From Porcincola intestinalis (GTDB taxonomy: Bacteria; Bacillota; Clostridia; Lachnospirales; Lachnospiraceae), in assembly GCF_009696445.1 (NCBI RefSeq), contig NZ_VULZ01000003.1:62001-126000 (forward strand): DNA of 64,000 nucleotides. Direction: 5' to 3'. The notes beneath the pieces were generated by a model, which saw nothing but the letters and a program-made list of their open reading frames with translations, searched no databases and was not told where the DNA came from. A program made the position numbers and the translations under genes. Below, one piece after another: positions 35,957 to 43,761 of this stretch (position 1 is the stretch's first letter; the number at the start of each line of letters is the position of its first letter).

Positions 35957-35988
35957 AAGAGGCATCTGTCTTCCGACAGATGCCTCGT
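35957..35988 (-). terminator. Terminator after the coiled-coil protein gene
   Basis: A perfect 12-bp stem (GAGGCATCTGTC, loop TTCC) is followed on the minus strand by TTGTTGT, about 36 bp after the stop at 36024. Confidence 0.75.
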
Positions 35989-36023
35989 CATCTTCCTGTC
36001 TCCGAAGAAGAGCAGCCTGCCGG

Positions 36024-36665
36024 TCACTCCTCGTCTTTCTCTTTGTTTTCTTCCGAATCGGCTGCTTTGTCTTCCTCCGTATCCTCTTCGCTGACATCCG
36101 GCTTCGTCTGATAACTGGATGGCGCAAGCTGCGGGGAAAGCTCCCTGCGGTTCTTCGTGACAATGTCATAGCAGGACTGAATCGAATTGATGAAGTTATT
36201 GTACCGTGTCCCAGCTGAGTCCAGCGTATGCCCCATGATCTTCTCAAGATTATCAAGCATCTCGTCCGTGTAGGCAATCGCACTCACACGGATATTGTTG
36301 GCATCGGTTGTCGCTTTGTCCACAATCTCCTGCGCCTGCTGGTTGGTCTGCTCGATCAGACGGTTGGACTGCTCCAGCGCCTTCTGCATCACTTCACTCT
36401 CGCTGACAATCTTGTCCGCCTTCGCCTGCGCATCCGCGATGATCGTATCTGCCTTCTGCTGGGCATCTGCAAGAATGGCGTCCTTGTTGCTGATGATCTT
36501 CTGGTACCGCTTGATCTCATCGGGCGTCTTCATCCGCAGCTCACGGAGCATCTCCTCAAGCTCTTCCTTGTTGACCACAATCTTTGTGGAGGACAGTGCC
36601 TGAAACTTGCAGCCGTCGATATATTCTTCAATCTCTTCAATGATCTGTTCAATTCTGCTGGCCAT
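36024..36665 (-). CDS. Coiled-coil protein, DivIVA/ATPase-subunit-like
   Basis: This 213-residue protein is almost all helix. Residues 1-60 have [12 protein letters not shown] and a conserved-looking [13 protein letters not shown]. Residues of about 70-130 are an Ala/Asp/Lys heptad coil ([20 protein letters not shown]). The last 30 residues are acidic (Glu/Asp/Lys-rich). Such proteins in Clostridia are often labelled as ATPase or DivIVA-like; neither label proves a function. It overlaps the end of coaD by 17 bp, so it is coupled to the rsmD-coaD transcript. Confidence 0.75.
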   Translation of the reverse strand: MASRIEQIIEEIEEYIDGCKFQALSSTKIVVNKEELEEMLRELRMKTPDEIKRYQKIISNKDAILADAQQKADTIIADAQAKADKIVSESEVMQKALEQSNRLIEQTNQQAQEIVDKATTDANNIRVSAIAYTDEMLDNLEKIMGHTLDSAGTRYNNFINSIQSCYDIVTKNRRELSPQLAPSSYQTKPDVSEEDTEEDKAADSEENKEKDEE

Positions 36666-37170
36666 CTTCTATACTCTCCTTAAAAGAAATCAGTCCATAC
36701 TTTTCCTTCACGGCCTTCTCCACGGGTGACGGCACGAACCTGGAGATATCGCCTCCATAGGAGGCCACTTCCCGCACGGTCGTAGAACTCAGGTATGCAT
36801 ACTGAAGGCTGGTTGTCAGAAAGATGGTATCGATTGTCGGATCCATGATCCGGTTGGTCTGCGCCATCTGCAGCTCATATTCAAAATCCGTGATTGCCCG
36901 CAGCCCGCGAACGATAAATTCCGCTCCCTCTTCCTTCGCGAACTCGACCGACAAGCCTGAAAACGACTTGATCCGGACATTGCTGATGTCACTTGTCACA
37001 ATCTGTAACATTTTAACACGTTCCTGAACAGAAAACAATGGCGTTTTCGCCTTATTCACAAGCACTGCCACGATCAGCTGATCTACCATCTCGGCGGACC
37101 GTTTGATAATGTCCAGGTGACCGTATGTGACCGGGTCAAAGCTTCCCGGATAAACCGCAACTCTTCTCAT
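36649..37170 (-). CDS. coaD: Pantetheine-phosphate adenylyltransferase
   Basis: CoaD adds AMP to 4'-phosphopantetheine, the penultimate step of coenzyme A synthesis. The 173-residue protein has the nucleotidyltransferase signature [16 protein letters not shown] at the N-terminus, [15 protein letters not shown], and the [14 protein letters not shown] motif near the end. The start at 37170 matches the family N-terminus [13 protein letters not shown]; the upstream extension does not. It overlaps rsmD by 35 bp, a common gene pair in Bacillota, and its own 3' end overlaps the coiled-coil gene. Confidence 0.97.
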   Translation of the reverse strand: MRRVAVYPGSFDPVTYGHLDIIKRSAEMVDQLIVAVLVNKAKTPLFSVQERVKMLQIVTSDISNVRIKSFSGLSVEFAKEEGAEFIVRGLRAITDFEYELQMAQTNRIMDPTIDTIFLTTSLQYAYLSSTTVREVASYGGDISRFVPSPVEKAVKEKYGLISFKESIEDGQQN

Positions 37171-37765
37171 CTGTGCTACCCATCGTCTCCGGTACCGCTT
37201 TGGGTTCCGCTGCATATTTTTTCAGAAAGACGTGTTTGCTCTTTTTTCCGTATTCCTTCACACGCTCGATCCGGTACCCGAGCGCCTCCGCTTCCGAAAA
37301 ATCGGTCTCCAGCGATGCCTCCACAACGATCAGTGTCTGATCATCCGCAATCGAGCTGCCTGAAAGCGCACGGAGCGTCTCCATCTCAAGACCCTTGTCA
37401 TAGGGCGGATCCATGAAGATCACGCCGAACGGGCGCTCGCCGTCCATCCCGATGACTGTCCGTACCACATCTCCTGCGATCACACGTCCCTTGTCCGCAA
37501 GGTGTGTGAAATTCAGGTTGGCACGAATCACGGTCACCGCCTGCCTGCTGCTGTCGACAAATGCGGCAGAGGAGGCTCCTCTGCTGAGGGCCTCGATCCC
37601 GATCGCCCCCGAACCGGCATACAGATCCAAAAATCTGCAGCCGGGGATCAGCGGTGCCAGTATATTGAACAGCGTCTCCTTGATCCGGTCTGTCGTCGGT
37701 CTCGTCTGCATCCCGGCCACTGTCCGGAGCGGAAGGCTCCTTGCACTTCCGGCTATAACTCTCAT
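37136..37765 (-). CDS. rsmD: 16S rRNA guanine(966)-N2 methyltransferase
   Basis: RsmD methylates G966 of 16S rRNA with S-adenosylmethionine. The 209-residue protein opens with [13 protein letters not shown] and has [15 protein letters not shown]. The cofactor motif is [19 protein letters not shown], and the catalytic motif is FMDPPYDKG near residue 118. The last 25 residues are a variable tail that overlaps the start of coaD. It lies 21 bp after the methylglyoxal-synthase-like gene on the same strand. Confidence 0.95.
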   Translation of the reverse strand: MRVIAGSARSLPLRTVAGMQTRPTTDRIKETLFNILAPLIPGCRFLDLYAGSGAIGIEALSRGASSAAFVDSSRQAVTVIRANLNFTHLADKGRVIAGDVVRTVIGMDGERPFGVIFMDPPYDKGLEMETLRALSGSSIADDQTLIVVEASLETDFSEAEALGYRIERVKEYGKKSKHVFLKKYAAEPKAVPETMGSTDEKSCGLSGKL

Positions 37766-37786
37766 CTGAAACTCCTTCTTTTTCAG

Positions 37787-38191
37787 TCAGTCATCATGCC
37801 TGACATTGTTCCGCCAGTCAAAATCCCCCCGGTCCATCGCCAGAATCATGGCTTCTGCCGTCGCGATGTTCGTTGCAACCGGGATATTATAACGGTCACA
37901 TTCCTGTGTGACCGAAAGAATATCGAGCTGGTTGGGGCTCGTCTCAATCGGATTGTAGAAATAGATGACCAGATCCAGATCATTTCTCTGGATTCTGTCG
38001 ATAAACTGGTTCTCGCCGCCGACGGAACCGGAAAGGAACTTATGAACGTGCAGATTTGTCGCCTGCTCGATCCGCCGTCCGGTCATCTCCGTTGCGTACA
38101 GATTATGTTTTGCAAGTATGGACTTGTAAGCCACACAGAAGTTCTCTATCAGGTCTTTTCTGTTGCTGTCAGCAATAAAACCAATATTCAT
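37787..38191 (-). CDS. mgsA: Methylglyoxal synthase homologue with altered active-site residues
   Basis: The fold family is clear: LYATEMTGRRIEQAT, KFLSGSVGGENQFIDRI, DLVIYFYNP and NIPVATNIATAEAMI follow the order of MgsA, which makes methylglyoxal from dihydroxyacetone phosphate. By my alignment to the remembered E. coli protein, several catalytic positions differ. Asp71 is Glu (GGEN), Asp91 is Asn (YNP), His98 is Asn (SPNQLD) and the His19-Asp20 pair is Asp-Ser (IADSN). The 134-residue length is normal for Gram-positive forms. Activity is therefore doubtful; it might be a sensor or act on another phosphate ester. The start at 38191 follows GGGAGG by eight bases, and rsmD follows by 21 bp. 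Confidence 0.78.
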   Translation of the reverse strand: MNIGFIADSNRKDLIENFCVAYKSILAKHNLYATEMTGRRIEQATNLHVHKFLSGSVGGENQFIDRIQRNDLDLVIYFYNPIETSPNQLDILSVTQECDRYNIPVATNIATAEAMILAMDRGDFDWRNNVRHDD

Positions 38192-38223
38192 CTTTCTGCC
38201 TCCCTGTGACAGCGCCCCTGACC

Positions 38224-38258
38224 CACAAATCATATGTGAATTATTTACATAATTTGTG
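38224..38258. promoter_or_regulatory. Inverted repeat in the leader of the methylglyoxal-synthase-like gene
   Basis: Arms CACAAATcATATGT and ACATAATTTGTG are separated by nine AT-rich bases, 33 bp before the start codon. An extended -10 (TGtTATACT, 38291-38296 on the minus strand) lies upstream, so the repeat is in the early transcript and could be an operator. Confidence 0.4.
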
Positions 38259-38337
38259 CATCATTGTTGCGAATATCTGTTATCTTTCACAGTATAACAT
38301 ACTCGTTGCCGCTTTGCTGATAAATTGAGGCAAAATC

Positions 38338-39273
38338 TCAGTCTTTTTGTTTCCTTTGGATATCAAACGATGTCGTTCTCATCAGATAGCAGATTTCCTT
38401 CTTCGTGGTCATCGTCAGATTAAAGGCCTTGGCTGCTCCTGCACACAATCCCTCCTTGAATGCCATCTCATAGTCGCCATCGGAATCCAGATAGCCTGCC
38501 AGAAATCCTGCGATCATGGAGTCACCTGCACCGACGGTATTGACCACCTTTCCCTTGAGCGCATCTGAGCTGAAGATCTCACCCTGCTCGGTCAGAAGAA
38601 CCGCGCCATCTCCCCCGAGGGAGACCAGCACATTGCGCGCTCCCATATTCTGGAGCTTTGCTGCATACGGGACCGCCTCCTCACGGCTGTGGATCCGGAC
38701 ACCGAAGATGTCCCCCAGCTCGTCGGCATTCGGCTTGATCAGCCAGGGGTGATACTTCAGCGTGCCGGTCAGAAGCTCCTTTTCCGCATCGACAATTACA
38801 CGAAGCCTCCGTCCCTTCAAAAATTCCAGAATCTGCTCGTACATATCGGAAGGAAGGGACGGAGGGATATGTCCGGCCAGGACAATCGTGTCCCCATCGA
38901 TTAGGAACCGGAGCCTGCTAAACAGTGTCCCGATATCCTCCTGTGTGATCTCAGGCCCCTGCCCGTTGATCGCCGTCTCCGCATCGGAACGGATCTTCAT
39001 ATTGATCCGGGACATGCCCCGCTCAACCTGAATAAAATTGCCTTCCACGCCACCGACCCGGAGCAGTCGTTTGATTTCGGCACCTGTGAACCCCGCGATA
39101 AATCCCATCGCGGTTGTCAGGTACCCAAGATCATTGAGGACAAGCGATACATTCACGCCCTTTCCGCCCGGGAAGACATCCTCTGATTGTGTCCGGTTAA
39201 TAGCGCCTGTCTGAAAATGATCAACTGAGACCACATAATCCAACGTCGGGCTCAGCGTCACAGTATATATCAT
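38338..39273 (-). CDS. fruK: PfkB-family sugar-phosphate kinase, 1-phosphofructokinase-like
   Basis: This 311-residue kinase phosphorylates a furanose phosphate, probably fructose 1-phosphate to the 1,6-bisphosphate. The N-terminal LSPTLDYVVSVDHFQTGAINR and GGKGVNVSLVLNDLG are typical of the FruK/LacC branch. The anion-hole and catalytic Asp are in NTVGAGDSMIAGFLAGY near residue 250. There is no fruR or fructose PTS gene beside it, so tagatose-6-phosphate kinase is a real alternative. GGAGGAAG precedes two ATGs; the second, at 39273, has better spacing. Confidence 0.85.
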   Translation of the reverse strand: MIYTVTLSPTLDYVVSVDHFQTGAINRTQSEDVFPGGKGVNVSLVLNDLGYLTTAMGFIAGFTGAEIKRLLRVGGVEGNFIQVERGMSRINMKIRSDAETAINGQGPEITQEDIGTLFSRLRFLIDGDTIVLAGHIPPSLPSDMYEQILEFLKGRRLRVIVDAEKELLTGTLKYHPWLIKPNADELGDIFGVRIHSREEAVPYAAKLQNMGARNVLVSLGGDGAVLLTEQGEIFSSDALKGKVVNTVGAGDSMIAGFLAGYLDSDGDYEMAFKEGLCAGAAKAFNLTMTTKKEICYLMRTTSFDIQRKQKD

Positions 39274-39338
39274 CATCTTCCTCCATGCGAATAGAAATCC
39301 GACCTCATCTGCGTGCTGGTTTCAATATACAACATTTT

Positions 39339-39869
39339 TTACGGAATCTGAACATGTTCTTTAACATTTATCGGTCGATTCGTCCTTCTGTATATCAGAA
39401 AATGGTACGTCAGATCGAAGTATGCATATTCCTCGCTTTTCTCAGCGCATCGAAAATCAGGATTCTCATCCAGGTTCGGGAAATAGGCATCCGCCTGATA
39501 GCCTCTGTCAATTTTCGTCACATAGACAGTCTCCGTGTACGGAAGAAGCTGCCGGTAGACGCTCTCCCCGCCGATACAGAAAACCTCCTGTCCCCTGCAG
39601 TTTTCGCGAAGATACGCCATCAGCTCCCCGATATCATGAACAACGGCTGCACCATCCGGTTTGAAATCTTCATTCCGGGTCAGGACAATATTGGTGCGGT
39701 TCTTCAAAGGTCTTCCGCCCGGAAAACTCTCAAGCGTACGTCTTCCCATCACGACCACATGGTTCATCGTCGTTTTGCGGAAAAATTTCATATCCTCAGG
39801 TATCGATACAAGCAGCTTATTGCCATAGCCGATCCCCCAGTTCGAATCGACCGCCACAATCATATTCAT
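39339..39869 (-). CDS. folA: Dihydrofolate reductase
   Basis: This enzyme reduces dihydrofolate to tetrahydrofolate with NADPH, regenerating the cofactor that ThyA consumes. The 176-residue protein has IVAVDSNWGIGYGNKLL with the Met20-loop region, SIPEDMKFFRKTT with the substrate-binding acidic residue, VVVMGRRTLESFP, and the NADPH-binding FCIGGESVYRQLLPY. It lies 14 bp behind thyA on the same strand, with AGGAGG placed in the gap, so the two are one transcript and one pathway. The C-terminus is slightly extended. Confidence 0.95.
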   Translation of the reverse strand: MNMIVAVDSNWGIGYGNKLLVSIPEDMKFFRKTTMNHVVVMGRRTLESFPGGRPLKNRTNIVLTRNEDFKPDGAAVVHDIGELMAYLRENCRGQEVFCIGGESVYRQLLPYTETVYVTKIDRGYQADAYFPNLDENPDFRCAEKSEEYAYFDLTYHFLIYRRTNRPINVKEHVQIP

Positions 39870-39883
39870 ATGTCGTTTCCTCC

Positions 39884-40732
39884 TCAGATCGCAACCGGGA
39901 TGTTCCGGATCTGCTCATGGTACTGATAGTTCTCGACATGAAGATCGTCGGTTGTAAATTGATAAAAATCGTGGACCTCCGGATTCAGCCAGACCTTCGG
40001 CGCCGGATAGGGCTCCCTGCTGATCAGTTCCTGAATCAGCGGCACATGACGGTCGTAGATGTGCGCATCCGCAATCATATGGACAAGAACCCCCGGCACC
40101 ATGTCGGATACCTGTGCGATCATCATCAGAAGAAGCGCATACTGGGCAACATTCCAGTTGTTCGCGGTCAGAACATCGTTGGACCGCTGGTTCAGCACGG
40201 CATTGAGCACCAGCTTCCCGTCCCCCCGTTCCTGCGTGACATTGAATGTCATGCTGTAGGCACACGGGTAGAGATTCATCTCATGGAGATCCTGATGCAC
40301 ATAGAGATTCGTCAGGATCCGCCTGCTGAACGGATTGTGTCTGAGATCATAGAGGACACGGTCTGTCTGATCAAAAAGGCCTTCCTTATAGACGTGCTTC
40401 ACCCCCATCTGGTAGCCGTACGCCTTTCCGATGGAACCGTCCTCGTCCGCCCACTCATCCCAGATGTGACTGTGGAGGTCATGCACATTGTTCGACTTCC
40501 GCTGCCAGATCCACAAAATCTCATCCATGGCGCTCTTCAGGGCCGTCCGCCGCAGCGTCAGTGCGGGGAACTCCTTCCTGAGGTCGTACCGGTTGCAGAT
40601 GCCAAATTGCTTGATCGTGTAGGCCGGCGTTCCGTCCGGCCAGTGCGGCCGGACCTTCTCTCCGCGCGTATCCGTTCCATTCTCCAGAATGTCTCTGCAC
40701 ATGTTGATAAAAATATGATCACATTGACTCAT
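39884..40732 (-). CDS. thyA: Thymidylate synthase
   Basis: ThyA methylates dUMP to dTMP using methylene-tetrahydrofolate. At 282 residues it has the catalytic Cys in LYPCAYSMTFNV, the arginine-bearing NPFSRRILTNLY and the downstream QRSNDVLTANNWNVAQYALL with the dUMP-binding Asn. The C-terminal RNIPVAI is the conserved closing tail. AAGGAG lies six to seven bases before the ATG at 40732. It is followed at once by the dihydrofolate reductase gene. It is the classic folate-dependent form, not the flavin-dependent ThyX. Confidence 0.97.
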   Translation of the reverse strand: MSQCDHIFINMCRDILENGTDTRGEKVRPHWPDGTPAYTIKQFGICNRYDLRKEFPALTLRRTALKSAMDEILWIWQRKSNNVHDLHSHIWDEWADEDGSIGKAYGYQMGVKHVYKEGLFDQTDRVLYDLRHNPFSRRILTNLYVHQDLHEMNLYPCAYSMTFNVTQERGDGKLVLNAVLNQRSNDVLTANNWNVAQYALLLMMIAQVSDMVPGVLVHMIADAHIYDRHVPLIQELISREPYPAPKVWLNPEVHDFYQFTTDDLHVENYQYHEQIRNIPVAI

Positions 40733-40781
40733 GTTCTTCTCCTTGAAGATGCCGCCCCGTATTCTGGGTTTTGTCCTGTGT

Positions 40782-40834
40782 CCGCGTTCTGTTTCCTATG
40801 ACCGCATCTTGTCTCCTGTTGCCGCGTTCTGTGC
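40782..40834. repeat. 20-bp imperfect tandem repeat
   Basis: Two and a half units of consensus CCGCRTYTTGTYTCCTRTKR start at 40782, 40802 and 40822, just 3' of the stop codon of the DHHW-protein gene. Confidence 0.65.
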
Positions 40835-40844
40835 TTTCGTCGAT

Positions 40845-42014
40845 TCAGGTCCCCAGCTTTGCAAACGATGTCTCCTCCGCAAACCCGGACGCATTCTGCA
40901 GAAACAGGATATCCGTATAGCCACCCGAGGCGATCAGATCCGACAGGCTTGCGTTGTAGTACCGCAGATCCAGCAGGTCGACCTCATCGAAGTCCGCATA
41001 TGTGAACGGAGCAAAGCAATGCGCATACGAGTCCTTGATGATCAGAAGCTTTCGCCCTGTCCTGCTCTCCGGCATCTTCGACTGAATCAATCCATAATTT
41101 CCGCCATAAAAGTACGAATACTTGTCTTTTTTGTCCAGGAAGGAATCATCATAGATGCTGTTTCTCACATCGTCCGACTGGTTGTAAACCAGGTAATAGT
41201 CCTCTGCTTCAGCCGGATCATAGCGCTGGATACTGTCTGCCCGCCCCCGGATGCCGAGTTTGGATGAAATGGTTCCCTCAAAATCCTCCGTCACCGTGAC
41301 CGGGCTGTAGACTCCGACGGAAAACCCCTTCTCCTTCGCCCATGCCTGGTACACGTACCAGGCGGCAAGCGTCTTCCAGTGGTGGTCTGTGCGGTAGTAA
41401 ATCTCTTCATCCTTATGTTCGTTCAGAATCTTCCCGGTGTCAAAGAAAACGCCGTCCGGAAGCGCCGCCCGCACCTGACTGATATAGGCTTCCTCATCGT
41501 ACGGCTGTGCAAAGGCCGGAAGCTTCTCTCTTAGAATATCGACGGCGTTCGGCACGATCATCACGGTCATATGATCCGCCCCAAGCGCCTCCGCTTCCTT
41601 CTTTGCAAATGAAGCCAGCAGGCTGATATTGGCCTTCGCCTGGTCGGTTGTAAAGCTTCCCTCGTGACTCTCAATCAGGTAGCCGTCTTTTGCAAAATAA
41701 ACCCCGCTGATATCCTTCTTTCCGGCCGCCAGCTCAAAGTCTGTCTTCAGTGTGATCCACCCGTCTCGGCCGATAAACTGGTCGGACAAATAGCTCTCAT
41801 AGTCTTTTGCAAACTGACCGGACAGGAGGGTGTCGATGCTGAAGGAAGGCCGCATCGCAAGCGAGCGGTTTTCCGTCTCGGAGCGCTCATTCTGCGGTTT
41901 GATCACCGTCGCCGCCGAAATCCCGAAAATCAGGACCAGAAACATCAGTGTAACATTGACGGAAACTGTCCTGTTCATGGAAGGATGCCAGTCGGCCTCT
42001 TTCTGAAATTTCAT
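40845..42014 (-). CDS. DHHW-motif protein, partner of MBOAT acyltransferases
   Basis: This 389-residue protein has one N-terminal membrane helix (about residues 20-38, VNVTLMFLVLIFGISAATVI) and a large extracellular AlgX/AlgJ-like SGNH domain. Its hallmark is YRTDHHWKTLAAW near residue 208, with KDSYAHCFAPF carrying the presumed Ser nucleophile near 328. Such proteins transfer acyl groups supplied by an MBOAT protein onto exported glycans. The MBOAT gene is 197 bp upstream on the same strand, separated by a repeat array. The glycan acceptor is not known, but a dTDP-rhamnose operon lies a few kilobases away. Confidence 0.87.
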   Translation of the reverse strand: MKFQKEADWHPSMNRTVSVNVTLMFLVLIFGISAATVIKPQNERSETENRSLAMRPSFSIDTLLSGQFAKDYESYLSDQFIGRDGWITLKTDFELAAGKKDISGVYFAKDGYLIESHEGSFTTDQAKANISLLASFAKKEAEALGADHMTVMIVPNAVDILREKLPAFAQPYDEEAYISQVRAALPDGVFFDTGKILNEHKDEEIYYRTDHHWKTLAAWYVYQAWAKEKGFSVGVYSPVTVTEDFEGTISSKLGIRGRADSIQRYDPAEAEDYYLVYNQSDDVRNSIYDDSFLDKKDKYSYFYGGNYGLIQSKMPESRTGRKLLIIKDSYAHCFAPFTYADFDEVDLLDLRYYNASLSDLIASGGYTDILFLQNASGFAEETSFAKLGT

Positions 42015-42090
42015 GTGAATCTACCTCCAATCTGCCGGGCATCTTCTAGCCGGCTCCAGGGGTGCAGCCATGCCCCGCAGACAGTACAGT

Positions 42091-42202
42091 GCCGGCGGGA
42101 ATTGATGCGGTGTCAGCCTGAACCGGCACATTGCCCACCGGAACTGGTGCAGTGCCGGTCTGCTATCGGCAGTGCAGGCCGGAATTGATGCAGTGCCAGC
42201 GC
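42091..42202. repeat. About 42-bp imperfect tandem repeat, three units
   Basis: A core resembling CCGGAATTGATGCAGTGCCR recurs at 42095, 42137 and 42178, with spacings of 42 and 41 bp. It fills most of the gap between the MBOAT and DHHW genes. No ribosome-site-preceded frame covers it. Confidence 0.7.
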
Positions 42203-42211
42203 GTATCTTCC

Positions 42212-43630
42212 TCAGAAGCGGAAGTACAAAAACGGATTGTAGGACGCCCCGACCAGATACGCAACGCTGAGCAGAAAGACGCCCAGGTAGAATCCGATCC
42301 GAAGCACCAGAGTCAGAACGCTGCTGCCCTCCGCGCGCCGGAGCAGCCGCTTTGCCAGCTTCTTCGGAAGCTCTGTACTGCCAAGAATCAGGCACACCAT
42401 CAGAACCGCATTTGAATAAAGAAGGTAGATGCTCTCCTTCGATAAAAAACCCGCGGCCGGGACAAACATTGCCTTCAGGTATCCCATTTTCCCGGTAATC
42501 TCGTTGAAGGAAAAGATGAACCAGCCGATCATTACCGAAAACATCGTATAGACGTGCTGAACTGCGGACGGAAGCTTCTCCAGATACTTTCCGAAGAGCA
42601 GCTTCTCAAACAGCAGCAGCACACCGTAGTAGACACCCCAGAGCATGAAATTCCAGTCTGCCCCGTGCCAGATTCCGGTCAGAAGCCAGACAACCATGAT
42701 GTTGCGGATCTGCTTCCACTTTCCCTTCCGGTTGCCTCCGAGCGGGATGTAGACATATTCACGGAACCAGGTTCCGAGCGAGATGTGCCACCGTCTCCAG
42801 AATTCCGTCACGCTCCTTGACTCATACGGGTGTTCAAAGTTCTCGAGAAAGCGGAACCCGAACATATGGCCAAGCCCGATCGCCATATCCGAATAGCCGG
42901 AGAAATCGTAATAGATCTGGAATGTATAGGCAGCAATTCCGATCCAGGCTGTCAGGGTCGGAATCCCTGCCGGATCCTGCACCTTGATGCTGTCCCAGAG
43001 CACGCCTGCATTGTTCGCCAGAAGAACCTTCTTCCCAAGTCCTATCATGAAACGGTTGACACCATCCGCAAACTCCTGTGTGCTCTCCGTCCTCGATCTC
43101 AGCTGCGCATCGATCGTCTTGTACTGAACGATCGGCCCTGCAATCAGCTGTGGAAACATCGTGACGTAAGCGCCATAGGAGATGACATTCTTCTGGACGG
43201 CCGCATTCCCGCGGTACACATCGATGACATACGATATCGTCTGGAAGGTATAAAAGGAGATGCCGATCGGAAGCGTGAGCGAAAGCAGCGGGATTGACGA
43301 GCCGGACAGACTGTTGACGGTTCTCAGAATAAAATTCGCATACTTGAAGTATGCCAGAAGTCCGAGCCCGGCCGCCACGGCTGCGGTCAGTGCCACCTTT
43401 GCCTTTCTGTCCTCCCCCGCTCTGCGGAAATGGTCGACCAGAAGACCTCCCGTGTAGGAGACCAGAATCGATACGATCATCAGAAAGACGTAAACCGGCT
43501 CTCCCCATGCATAAAAAACAAGGCTGACAAGGAGAAGGACCAGATTCCGGAGCTTTGCCGGGACAACATAATAAATAAGAAGAACTACCGGCAGAAACCG
43601 GAAAAGAAACAGCAGACTGCTGAAAACCAT
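42212..43630 (-). CDS. MBOAT-family O-acyltransferase (AlgI/DltB-like)
   Basis: This 472-residue membrane protein has about ten helices and moves acyl groups across the membrane for O-acylation of an exported polymer. Seen are LPIGISFYTFQTISYVID, FPQLIAGPIV, SVTEFWRRWHISLGTWFREYVYIPLGG and the catalytic His in LLTGIWHGADWNFMLWG near residue 320. The layout matches AlgI and PatA. The partner DHHW protein follows, and an SGNH hydrolase gene is divergent. A good promoter lies 55-83 bp upstream. The donor is probably acetyl-CoA, by family. Confidence 0.93.
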   Translation of the reverse strand: MVFSSLLFLFRFLPVVLLIYYVVPAKLRNLVLLLVSLVFYAWGEPVYVFLMIVSILVSYTGGLLVDHFRRAGEDRKAKVALTAAVAAGLGLLAYFKYANFILRTVNSLSGSSIPLLSLTLPIGISFYTFQTISYVIDVYRGNAAVQKNVISYGAYVTMFPQLIAGPIVQYKTIDAQLRSRTESTQEFADGVNRFMIGLGKKVLLANNAGVLWDSIKVQDPAGIPTLTAWIGIAAYTFQIYYDFSGYSDMAIGLGHMFGFRFLENFEHPYESRSVTEFWRRWHISLGTWFREYVYIPLGGNRKGKWKQIRNIMVVWLLTGIWHGADWNFMLWGVYYGVLLLFEKLLFGKYLEKLPSAVQHVYTMFSVMIGWFIFSFNEITGKMGYLKAMFVPAAGFLSKESIYLLYSNAVLMVCLILGSTELPKKLAKRLLRRAEGSSVLTLVLRIGFYLGVFLLSVAYLVGASYNPFLYFRF

Positions 43631-43684
43631 TCTAGATACCCGCTTGAAAACTGTAAGTTGCTATGCTTTACTTTAAACCCGATT

Positions 43685-43713
43685 ATTATATAATATAAAA
43701 ATACGCTGTTCAA
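43685..43713 (-). promoter_or_regulatory. Promoter of the MBOAT gene, overlapping a divergent one
   Basis: TTGAAC and TATAAT are 17 bp apart on the minus strand. A plus-strand TATAAT at 43689-43694 with TTTACT 16 bp upstream overlaps it and could drive the divergent SGNH gene. Confidence 0.7.
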
Positions 43714-43761
43714 GATTTCAAACCTGCAGCAGACAATTGTCCAAGAATCGGTGAAAAAACT

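Noticed and set aside
42021-42395. Minus-strand frame of 124 codons across the MBOAT 3' end and repeat array
   Set aside because: It overlaps the MBOAT gene out of frame and covers non-coding repeats; no ribosome site and no recognisable domain.
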